This document shows, one piece after another, positions 41,945-50,753 of a DNA stretch of 64,000 nt. This stretch comes from Asterias rubens. Its lineage: Eukaryota > Echinodermata > Asteroidea > Forcipulatida > Asteriidae. The DNA lies in contig NC_047070.1 of assembly GCF_902459465.1 (NCBI RefSeq), positions 5,878,554-5,942,553 of the forward strand, written 5' to 3'. The translations under genes were made by a program, and so were the position numbers. Under the pieces are notes generated by a model. It saw only the letters and a list, made by a program, of their open reading frames with translations, did not search any database and was not told the DNA's origin. Each line of letters opens with the position of its first letter. The first letter of the stretch is position 1.

Positions 41945-42335
41945 TTAAAGGCAGTGGACACTATTGGTAATTGTCAAAGACTATTCTTCACAGTTGGTGT
42001 ATCTCGACATATGCATAATAACAAACCTGTGAACATTTGAGCTCAATCGGTCGCCGAATTTGCGAGATAATAGTAAAAAAAAAAAAAAAAAACCTTGTCA
42101 CACGAAGTTGTGTGCTTTCTGATGCTTGATTTCGAGACCTCAAATTCTAAACTTGAGGTCTCGAAATCAAATTCGTTGAAAATCACTTCTTTCTCAAAAA
42201 CTGTGTCACTTCAGAGGAAGCTGTTTCTTACAATGTTTTATACCACCCATCTCTCCCCATTACTCGTAATCAAGAAAGGTTTTATGATGATAATTAATGC
42301 TTTGAGTAATTACCAATAGTGTCCACTGCCTTTAA
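41945..42335 (-). mobile_element. MITE-A, complete copy, reverse
   Basis: TTAAAGGCAGTGGACACTATTGG to tagtgtccactgcctttaa with a perfect central hairpin (gatttcgagacctcaaattc / tgaggtctcgaaatc at 42127-42171). An A-run replaces part of the interior. Confidence 0.9.
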
Positions 42336-42405
42336 TGTTAGTTCGCCCCAAACAAGGCTAAAAACCACTCTTGGTAAGGGGCTACAAGGAGAAGAACTAC
42401 CTGGC

Positions 42406-42560
42406 TAGTCTTGGTGCAAGACGTTTCTCGTTTTCCTTTCACGCTCACCACAGCCAACTCACCAACAGCGCCCGCACCGACTCACCTGATTCGGGCGCTG
42501 TTGGTGAGTTGGCTGCGGTGTTCGTGAAAGGAAAACGAGAAACTTCTTGCACCAAGACTA
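42406..42560. mobile_element. MITE-J: TAGTCTTGG termini, perfect 9-bp target duplication
   Basis: Arms of ~65 bp pair closely (tagtcttggtgcaag, cgtttctcgttttcctttca, ccaactcaccaacagcgccc and mirrors). The element is flanked by ctacctggc at 42397-42405 and again at 42561-42569. Same TAGTCTTGG end and 9-bp duplication as 60259-60458. Confidence 0.9.
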
Positions 42561-42798
42561 CTACCTGGCAAGTAGATACACACATGGTGTTACCGCAAAC
42601 CAAATGTATATATACGTCGTGGGTTCGAATCCCACCGAGTAATAATATGCCTGCGGCTTGTTTTCTTCAAAGAACTAAAGTACAGAGTGACAGTGCTAAT
42701 CACACGTGGGTAAAAACCAACATGATGCAAATTTAACATCTATCAAATAACATATATTTGATACCTCCTCATGCAATGCCTATACCGGGAACTATTTA

Positions 42799-43321
42799 AA
42801 GTCACCTGGAAGTGGTATTTTTTCAAAATAAAGCTTTTGTCACTAATGTATGTGTTTTGATGAGTGGAATGTGAATAAACAGTTAACTAAGGTTTTAAAA
42901 AATCAGTTCTTATGTTATTTACAAATTTAAGAGTAGACCCCGACCCGAGAGGGCGCTGTTCGTGACGTCAATCGAGGCAGACTCAAACACAATTGCAAAG
43001 TACATGTACGGACCAAGTCGTGAGTTTGTACGTTTCAAAAAAAAAGGGGTTTTTTTTTTCCGGCAATGCCGACCAGGTGTATTGCTGCTGAATGCAGAAA
43101 AACACTTTTTGAAATGTACCAACTCACGACTTGGACGTACATGTAGTTTGCATGTGTGTTTACTATACGCATTGCAGGCAAAGTCTAAGGGGTAGGCGGA
43201 GTCAGCCCCTCAAACAACTTTATATATTTAAAAAAAAAAATTAAAAAAAAAAATGTTTATTGTTCGTAAGCATATACTCTTATGTTTGAAAGAAAAAAAA
43301 AATCTATTTCCAGGTGACTTT
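42799..43321. mobile_element. MITE-H, long form
   Basis: Starts TTAAAGTCACCTGGAAGTGG and ends ccaggtgactttaa. It matches the short form at 36714 on both sides of an extra internal segment 42958-43190 that contains a separate foldback. Confidence 0.85.
43000..43147. mobile_element. Foldback inside MITE-H
   Basis: acatgtacggaccaagtcgt and gagtttgtacgtttcaaaaa at the left mirror tttgaaatgtaccaactcac and gacttggacgtacatgta at the right, around an A/T-rich centre with gccggaaaa-like sequence. Confidence 0.75.
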
Positions 43322-43410
43322 AATGCTAAACATAACTCGGATGAGCTGAAAGTATGTATTGTATTTCCTCTTAAAACTGTCCAAATTGTACGATGGATCA
43401 GTAAGTAAAA

Positions 43411-43789
43411 AATTAAAAAAGCACCAGGGTCTAATTATGTACTTTTTGTAGGACAAAAAAACACAATGTCAACAGATTTACATTAAACTTACACAGTTTG
43501 AAGATAATGATGGTAGAAAGCTTCCCTGAAAATATTACTTGGGGAGGTGATGTAGTTTTTGAGAATTTAGTAAAACAATGTGATAAAAATAATTTTCGTC
43601 TCAGTGATCGTGAGACGAAAATTACTTTAGCCTGTAAAAACTTATGTTCATGACATTGTTTTACTCACTTCTCACCTTAGCAACATATATTTTAAGGACG
43701 CTTTCTACTATTATCTTCAAACGGTGTAAGTTTAATGTAAATCTGTGACACTGTGTTTTGTGTTACAAAAAGTACCAAAATCCTTTAAT
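43411..43789. mobile_element. MITE-D, palindromic copy
   Basis: tactttttgtaggacaaaaa, cagatttacattaaacttac and gatggtagaaagctt at the left mirror gctttctactattatctt, gtaagtttaatgtaaatctg and caaaaagtaccaaaatcctt at the right; the inner gacgaaaat/attttcgtc forms a second hairpin. Ends in ttaa. Confidence 0.75.
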
Positions 43790-43937
43790 AAACAGTACCT
43801 GGGAAGTTTGTAGCTGCAGCATTTGTAATAATGTATGCGATCGTACATTGCAACATCCTAGCCAATTTGCAAAAGATAATTGCGATGTGTGATGTATATG
43901 TACTCATCAGTCAGGGCCACAATAGTTTAGCATAATG

Positions 43938-44312
43938 TTAAAGGCAGTGGACACTATTGGTATACTCATTCAAACAAACTATACGTAGCATAAAACATTA
44001 CTTGGTAACGAGTAACAGGGATATATTGATAGTATTAAACATTGTGAGAAACGGCTCCATCTGAAGTGATGTAGTTTTCGATGAAGAAGTATTTTTTTTC
44101 ACGAATTTGATTTCGAGACCTCAGAATTAGATTTTGAGGTCTCGAATGTGACAAGGTTTTATTTTTTATTTTATAGTTATCTCGCAACTTCGACGACCAA
44201 TTGAGCTAAAATTTTCAAAGGTTTGTTGTTTTATGCATACGTTGAGATACACCAAGTGAGAAGACTGGTCTTCGACAACTACATTTGTACCTATAGTGTC
44301 CGCCGTCTTTAA
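43938..44312 (+). mobile_element. MITE-A, copy with small internal deletion
   Basis: From ttaaaggcagtggacactat to tagtgtccgccgtctttaa. After the hairpin (ttgaggtctcgaatgtgaca) some 20 bp are missing. Confidence 0.85.
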
Positions 44313-44448
44313 GATATCAGCGACGATAGTATGTAGGTCTTGACTGTCGTGTATCGATCGAATCTGTTCGCACTTCCATACAACACAGTACACAGCAAGG
44401 GCACCTACGTTATTGGTCTGCAGATTATTAAAAAATATGAGAAAATGG

Positions 44449-44823
44449 TTAACGGGACACTCTGCCTTGGATCGGACGCGAGCTGGTCTATGGTCTATGA
44501 AAATCGTCAGACACAGTTTATTATTAAATGCACATGCTTAGAAAGGTAAATTAAAAGTAGAATACAATGATCAACACAAATATGCCCCGAAAGTGCGTGT
44601 TTTTTATTTTATTTTGCGAACGAACGAACACGACCGGCCGTTTTGTGAATTTGACTCCACAAATGGCGTGCCGTTTGATTTCAAGACGTATAAGGAAAAC
44701 CACGTAATTTCGAGGCATTATGGTGTGGACAATTATATTCTACTTTTTAATCATCTTTCTAACAATATGCATTTAATAACAAACGGTTCTCATAGACCAA
44801 CTCGAGGCAACGTGTCCCCTTAA
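44449..44823. mobile_element. MITE-E copy
   Basis: ttaacgggacactctgcctt at the left; aactcgaggcaacgtgtccc..ttaa at the right; interior aatacaatgatcaacacaaa, ggaaaaccacgtaatttcga. Confidence 0.75.
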
Positions 44824-44919
44824 TAACATGAAATTGCTGAAAAGGAATCACAAGAGGGGTACCACAAAGCAATAACCGTCTAGTATAGAGTGTATCTGCG
44901 TATCAGCAACTGTTACAAA

Positions 44920-45173
44920 GGTGCGTTCGTTTAGCTTCCCTGGGTCATCCCCGGTCTGCCCCGGTGCGTTCGAATAGCTTTTGACGTCATTCCAGGGGCT
45001 CACCTAGGTCACGCCACGAGTGCACTGCTAGTGGAGTGGGTCACTTGGGGGCTGGCCCCCAGGTAAACGACGTCACCAAAGAGAGCGGTGAGTGGTCGTT
45101 GGTTTAGCTGTTGTCAGGGGCTCACCCGAGTGAGCACCGCGGGGTAGACCCAGGGAAGCTAAACGAACGCACC
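44920..45173. mobile_element. MITE-G, complete
   Basis: GGTGCGTTCGTTTAGCTTCC to ggaagctaaacgaacgcacc, ~27-bp inverted ends; inner ggggctcacc.. repeats and a ctagtggag-type centre. The same termini occur in the palindrome at 26339-26435. A target duplication was not found. Confidence 0.8.
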
Positions 45174-45486
45174 AAATGTATGTCATTACAAGTTTGTTAT
45201 GAAAACGTACCAAAACAAGGACAACTTTTTTAAAACAAAATCTTCTTTTTGAAGTTTTATTTATACAAAAGTCTTGAAAATATAAACACTCTTTAAAATT
45301 TTAATAGATTATATACAATTGGATGTTGATAATTGTACACTACTATTTGTTAAAGGGTGGCTGCAGTGTTTTTGTTTTTTTTAATTTAAACGATTAAACA
45401 TGACTTTTTAAACCTGAAATATTTTTTCATTTTTTATTTAATGCGCAAGTATTTTAAAAGTGGTTTTTAAGAGATTAGGGGAACCC

Positions 45487-45674
45487 CCCGCCCCTAAAAG
45501 GGAGCCTTCATGTGACGTAATGTCGGGAACCTGAGCCGTCGGGCCCCCTGGCTGTGTGCATATAGAGACGTGTGCACTGTGTGGCCTGGTACCTAGGCGC
45601 GTGTAGTTAGGGACCAGACTCTTTTTGCGGACGATATGTTTGAATTCCCGACGTGACGTCGATGGTAGGGGGCG
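45487..45674. mobile_element. MITE-N, inverted-repeat element
   Basis: ccgcccctaaaa and catgtgacgtaatgtcggga at the left mirror ttcccgacgtgacgtcgatg and agggggcgg at the right. GC-richer than its surroundings. The open frame 45438-45686 follows from this composition. Confidence 0.6.
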
Positions 45675-46359
45675 GTAACAATCCACAAAAGGGATTGTGG
45701 GGGGGGGGGCATGGCTTATTCGCTAATTACGCTAGTGAGATATGTCGGGGAAAAAACAAAACACATTTTGTTGATGTTCAATACATATATCAGAATTAAA
45801 TGACAGCAAAATTAACTGTTTTATTTTAATTCACTGCAGCATCCCTTTAAATTTGTATTTGCATTATTGATCAGGTAAAACGTGGGGGGGGGGGGGGTAA
45901 AGGTTTATCCACTATTATTTTTTAGAAAATCACACTTTTAATTTTAACTTTACTTTGTGTCCAAGATAACACATTGACTCTTGATTTCACAGGCTTAGTA
46001 TGTCAACTATGCCAATGGAAATAGACATACAAGTCACTTGGAGTCAAATGTGATGCCAAATAAAAAAATATATATAAATTGCTGACCTTATTTGATGACC
46101 TTTTATTGTAAGATGCACACTGGGAAACAATTTTCATGTTTTGTTAACATGATGTTTATAATAAATTGAACTGATTTAACTAAAATTGAAACAGAAGTAC
46201 GTCAGATTTACGGTAAAAAACAAACAGATTAATACAAATAAAAAGAAAACTATAAATACAAAACTAGTTTGTGATGTCAGTGCATGAACATTAACATTGG
46301 CAATCCACAACACTAGCTGAATGCGCACCTGTATGAGGTTATAACTACAGCTTGCTCTG
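45675..46359. other. Intergenic; two G-homopolymers
   Basis: G runs at ~45697-45708 and ~45883-45896; otherwise AT-rich with nothing recognised. Confidence 0.4.
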
Positions 46360-46602
46360 GGTAGATTTCATAGAGCTGCTTAAGCACAACATTTTGCTTA
46401 AGCAAACAAAATCCTTGCTTAGTAAAATCAGATTACCGGCCGAGACTCCACTCGATTGTTATGCTAAGTAAACAGCAGCTAACTACCAGTCACAAGCAAT
46501 GTATATGGCATGAAATTGTTGCCAGTAACATGTGTAAATTAAGCGAGCTATTTTCGTGCTTAAGCAATTTTTTTGCTTAAGCAGCTCTATGAAATTGACC
46601 CC
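46360..46602 (+). mobile_element. MITE-L, complete
   Basis: gatttcatagagctgcttaa to gcagctctatgaaattgacc, colinear with 38684-38910, including ggccgagactccactcg and tggcatgaaattgttgcc. Confidence 0.8.
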
Positions 46603-46604
46603 TG

Positions 46605-46800
46605 CCCTGAATGGATTTGACAAACAGTTGAGACTAATCTTATCTCGACTTAAGACGAGTTACTCATCCTAACTTAGGACTAGCCTTTATTTTTATAATA
46701 TCTCCTAGGACTTGAAGTAATAATAAAACAGACTTTTAATGCCAACATATTATCCTCCCTTCTATGTGTTTAAGGCGCAGTGACTAGTCCTGAGTTAAGG
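46605..46800. mobile_element. MITE-F copy, decayed
   Basis: gagactaatcttatctcgac, acgagttactcatcctaact, aggactagcct, then after an insertion gtgactagtcctgagttaa. Confidence 0.5.
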
Positions 46801-47100
46801 CCTGGTCCCACTGCAGCGATAACAATAACGATATCGATCCGCCGAAAAGAGAACGCGTACGATTGGTTGAATTGCTCCACGAAGAATACGCACACCCTCA
46901 TTCAATCAATAGAATATGTTATCTTTGGGTCGTTTGGTTATATTTAATTATGTGGCCTTTAGTCCTAAAGTTCTTTGTAAATATACCCCTTGTGTTCTTT
47001 ATTAAGTTCCATTACACATTCAACATTTTCTCATAGGTGATCCCTGTTCGGATAGACAGTAGCATCAAGGCACCTAGCTATAGCTGAACGAACCCAACCC

Positions 47101-48130
47101 GTTGGGACTTCGGTAGGAATCGAACCCTGGGTCTGCATCCAAACAGAATTCCATTGTGAGCTCACTCACAGTGCTGCGCTGTACCTGGTGTTTCATTATT
47201 TCATTGGAAACTTGTTGGAACTTTGGCAGGAATCGAAACCTGGGGCTACACCCAAAGAGAATCCACTTGAGTGTAAGCTTGCTCAGTGCTCACTGTAACT
47301 GGTGTTTTATTGTTTCGTTGGAAACTTGTTGGAACTTCGGTAGGAATCGGAATTCGGTAGGTGTAAACCCAAAGAGAATACCACTGTGAGCTCACTCAGT
47401 GCTGCACTGTATTGTTCTTTAGAAAGAACTGGTGTGGTGTTTCATGGTTTGTTAGAAGCTTGTTGGAAACTTGTTGGAACTTCGGTACTTCGGTACACCC
47501 AGACACTCACCCAGTGCTGCACTGTATTGTTCTTTAGAAAGAACTGGTGTTTCATTGTTCGTTAAAATCTTGTTGGAACTTCGGTAGGAATCGAACCCTT
47601 GGTCTACACCCTAAGAGAATACCACTGTGAGCTCACTCAGTGCTGCACTGTATTGTTCTTTAGAAAGAACTGGTGTGGTGTTTCATTGTTTGTTAGAAGC
47701 TTGTTTGAAACTTGTTGGAACTTCGGTACTTCGGTACACCCAGACACTCACCCAGTGCTGCACTGTATTGTTCTTTAGAAAGAACTGGTGTTTCATTGTT
47801 CGTTAGAAACTTGTTGGAACTTCGGTAGGAATCGAACCCTGGGTCTACACCCTAAGAGAATACCACTGTGAGCTCACTCAGTGCTGCACTGTATTGTTCT
47901 CTAGAAAGAACCGGTGTTTCATTGCTCGTTAGAAACTTGTTGGAACTTCGGTAGGAATCCAACCCTCGGTCTACACCTTCAGAGAATCCCACTGTAAGCT
48001 CACTCAGTGCTGCACTGTATTGTTCTCTAGAAAGAACTGGTGTTTCATTGCTCGTTAGAAACTTGTTGGAACTTCGGTAGGAATCCAACCCTGTTTCTAC
48101 ACCCAAAGAGAATCCACCTGTAAGCTCGCT
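47101..48130 (+). repeat. Complex minisatellite, nine units, abutting GPCR 2
   Basis: Units carry gttggaacttcggtaggaat, cgaaccctgggtctacaccc, gagaataccactgtgagctc, actcagtgctgcactgtatt, gttctttagaaagaactggt. The landmark falls near 47102, 47215, 47329, 47474, 47573, 47715, 47814, 47939 and 48065. Part of the array has a higher-order ~242-bp period (a long plus a short unit); the last three units are ~126 bp. The final unit merges with gctcgctcagtttcaccATG of the GPCR. Each unit's ggaatcgaacc fits a reverse-complement tRNA B box. Confidence 0.9.
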
Positions 48131-48140
48131 CAGTTTCACC

Positions 48141-49130
48141 ATGTCTCTAAATAACACAACACTCACTGTCGATGATCACCGCTCTGGTATGGATTACATA
48201 TGGATTGTGGCATCTTCTGTAATTATTAACTGTTGTTGTTACACTGGTTTCATGTACATTTGGATCATTCTAAGTATAGCTTTCAGCCGCAGCCTTTGGG
48301 GCGAATCAAATTTTTTTCTGTTAAGTTTACTTATCACTGAGTTTTTGTGCGGTTGCCATGTTTTAATGTTTTTTTTACATGACAAATTTCCCCGGGTTTT
48401 AAGTCTCGTTATAGCTTGTAGTACCATGACGTTTTTATGTGGTTATTTCCTCAACTCTGTTGTTGTCACCGCTGACCGATATTACAAAATTGCAAAACCG
48501 CTCAAGTACTTGCGCCTGATGAACAAGAAATTATGCGCCCGGATAATCTTGACTGTGTGGGGCGTTATGGTATTGTTGTTCACTTTTACAATTGCCGTTT
48601 GCTGGGATCCTTTGCAACAACATACATATTGGGATGTATTCAATACACCTGTAATCAAAATAATGTCGTTCATATTGGAATTTGTGGCAGTGCCCTGTTT
48701 ATTTGCAATTGTGGTATTTGTAATTGCTCTGGTCAAATTAGCCAGACACCAACAGCGTAGGGTTCACGCAGAGAGAGTGATGCTTGGAAATATTGCCAAT
48801 AAGCCTGGAGACCAGACCAACAATCAAGCAGACAAAAAGCCCAAACGAGCTGTGACTAAATCAATGCGTTACACGACGGTATATTTTGCTACCATTATTA
48901 TAGCATGGGTACCTACTGTGATATTCGTTATGATTGGCAACTTAGACCTAGTGGAAACACTTCCGCTTGGTTTCCATATTGCTTTCTACATTGTGAGTGG
49001 CATATCGGTAATACAAATGATCTTCGGGGCGCTATTTCTGACCTATATACAAAAAGAGCACAAACTGGTTTTGAGTAACGCTCGTAAAAAAATCATCAAT
49101 GCAGTCAGATGCCGGTGTGCAACAAGATAA
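48141..49130 (+). CDS. Intronless class A-type GPCR (paralogue 2)
   Basis: 329 residues, seven TM helices, caccATGT start directly after a minisatellite. An N-terminal NNTT offers an N-glycosylation site. It shares TADRYYKIAKPLKYLRLMNK (DRY and ICL2), LTVWG, AVPC and KLARHQQRRVHAERVMLGNI (TM5 end, ICL3) with paralogue 1, and AWVP in TM6. Unlike paralogue 1, position 3.25 (25 residues before the DRY Arg) is Ser, not Cys, so the usual TM3-ECL2 disulfide is missing. TM7 has FGALF instead of NPxxY. The N-terminus, TM1, ECL2 and TM6-7 outer faces differ strongly from paralogue 1. Likely a member of an expanded sensory-type family; the ligand is unknown. Confidence 0.9.
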   Translation: MSLNNTTLTVDDHRSGMDYIWIVASSVIINCCCYTGFMYIWIILSIAFSRSLWGESNFFLLSLLITEFLCGCHVLMFFLHDKFPRVLSLVIACSTMTFLCGYFLNSVVVTADRYYKIAKPLKYLRLMNKKLCARIILTVWGVMVLLFTFTIAVCWDPLQQHTYWDVFNTPVIKIMSFILEFVAVPCLFAIVVFVIALVKLARHQQRRVHAERVMLGNIANKPGDQTNNQADKKPKRAVTKSMRYTTVYFATIIIAWVPTVIFVMIGNLDLVETLPLGFHIAFYIVSGISVIQMIFGALFLTYIQKEHKLVLSNARKKIINAVRCRCATR

Positions 49131-49139
49131 AAGGGTTTG

Positions 49140-49505
49140 ATGCCTTTTGTAGATCAAGTTTTTGGCCATGACATGAATCCATACTCACTGTGAATACATA
49201 CAATTTAGAAGTTTCAGCTTCGTTGGTCAACATGTTTTTGAGAACAACAAGTGAAAATCACAGAGCAATGTTTTCAGGAGAGTTGCGTAAATCCGTTGTA
49301 GGCTACATGCTAGATAATTTTCCTTTCACTGAGACAACAATTATTTTGTGAAGTTGTTTTACTCATTTTGCAAAAACTACAGTACCTCAGCAGGTAATAT
49401 ATTAAGAGAAGCTTTCTATCACCATTATCTTTTAACCCTGTAATTTTTATGTTAATCTGTGGACAATTGTGTTTTGCATAGTACAAAAAGTGTCAGGCAA
49501 TGCAA
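49140..49505 (+). mobile_element. MITE-D copy directly after GPCR 2
   Basis: Begins 10 bp past the stop codon; matches 3535-3888 (gccatgacatgaatccatac, cagagcaatgttttcagg, aagctttctatcaccatta). Probably transcribed as part of the 3' UTR if the UTR exceeds a few bases. Confidence 0.7.
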
Positions 49506-49686
49506 AATACAATTTAAGCCCCGACCACAGGAACTTCCACAATAAGGCTTTCTTGTGGATTTCGTTATTTGAATACACAGCCTAAGAGATGGAAATGTTT
49601 CTCAGATTTAAATTTCAGGGGATTATTAACTGATATATTTTTTTCATAACCACACTGGTGCCTCATTCATTTCTTTGCTCAGCATT

Positions 49687-50400
49687 AGGCAAGTTGGACA
49701 CTATTGGTAATTACTCAAAATAATGATCAGCATAAAACCGTACTTGACATCGAGTAATTCTATCTTGTTGTACACGTTGTCCCTTGTCTTTGTCTTTGTT
49801 TGTGTTCCTTAGTATCCTGTTTGTCTGTCAATAGGTTAGGGCACAAAAGCATTTTGCTTAACCTTACACCTAAATGTTGACTTTAAGTTACTACTTGTTT
49901 ATTTTTTTGAAGTATTGTGTACCTAATCAAACCTCATACTATATTGCTTGTTTTAATTTTGACATAAATGTACGCTATTGTATTATTGTTTTGCATGACA
50001 GCATTGAAATAAATGTACTGAATATAATTGGGAGAGGTTGATAGTATAAAACATTTTGAGAGATGGCTCACTCTGAAGTAACATAGTTTTTGAGAAAGTG
50101 GTCATTTCTCACTCAAATATTAATTTATCCGGCCTGCATGACATGAGATAATAATGAAAGTAGAATCACACAAAGTTGTGTGCTTTCAGATGATTGATTT
50201 TGAGACCTCAAAATCTACTTCTCAGGTCTCGAAATCAAATTGGTGGAAAACTACTTCTTTCTCGAAAACTATGTCACTTCAGAGGGAGCCATTTCTCACA
50301 ATGTTTAATACTACCAACCTCTCCCCATCACTCATTACCAAGTAAGTTTTTATGCTTATAATTAATTTGAGTAATTACCAATAGTGTCCAGTGCCTTTAA
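49687..50400. mobile_element. Composite MITE-A: + left part, insertion, then reverse copy
   Basis: 49687-49765 is a MITE-A left end; 49766-50030 is foreign; 50031-50113 continues the + element; from ~50135 to 50400 a reverse-oriented MITE-A runs to accaatagtgtccagtgcct..ttaa. At least two events are layered here. Confidence 0.7.
49766..50030 (+). repeat. Dispersed repeat inserted in MITE-A
   Basis: ggttagggcacaaaagcatt and ccttacacctaaatgttga match 26940-27010; the 3' end gaaataaatgtactgaa is retroelement-like. Confidence 0.55.
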
Positions 50401-50404
50401 ACGT

Positions 50405-50512
50405 CTTGCTCTGGGACACAAGTGTCACGACCCCAGAACCCACACTTTGCTGAACAGAAACACCAGAGCTGGAGTTCAGTGCTCTTATCCGCACGGCCAC
50501 GACACTGTACAA
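50405..50512 (-). mobile_element. SINE tRNA head fragment
   Basis: In the minus sense gtgtcgtggccgtgcggata, an agctctggtgtttctgttca segment, and a decayed B box. Lies in the 3' flank of the nine-exon gene. Confidence 0.7.
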
Positions 50513-50587
50513 TGCCTTTAACAGCTTTATGAATTTTGGCCAACAGTCTTGATTCATTTAGTGCTTACTTTCTCGGAAATCAAAATG

Positions 50588-50753
50588 CTACTCATCCAGA
50601 GCGTCTTCCTCCTCGATCCTATCCCCGTCGATGTCCCTCCCTGAATTCAGACGCAGGAAGGTGGACTGCTCCGTCTCAAGTTCATCTGACATCCCAGTCA
50701 TGTCATAGCGGAGGTTTCCCTCCAAACGACGCATACTGTGATTCTGAGCTCTT
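50588..50753 (-). CDS. Terminal exon (exon 9 of the visible nine)
   Basis: Acceptor tctgtttgtttacag|AAGAG in phase 2, giving R-RAQNHSMRRLEGNLRYDM, then TGMSDELETEQSTFLRLNS and an acidic end with TAG. Only this acceptor keeps the frame set by exon 8. Confidence 0.8.

Noticed and set aside
42371..42736. 121-codon plus-strand frame
   Set aside because: Runs through MITE-J, a recent insertion with a 9-bp target duplication, so it cannot be an old conserved frame.
47852..48166. 104-codon minus-strand frame with repeated LTSNETPVLSREQYSAAL blocks
   Set aside because: It is the antisense of the minisatellite before GPCR 2, open only because the unit length is a multiple of three there.
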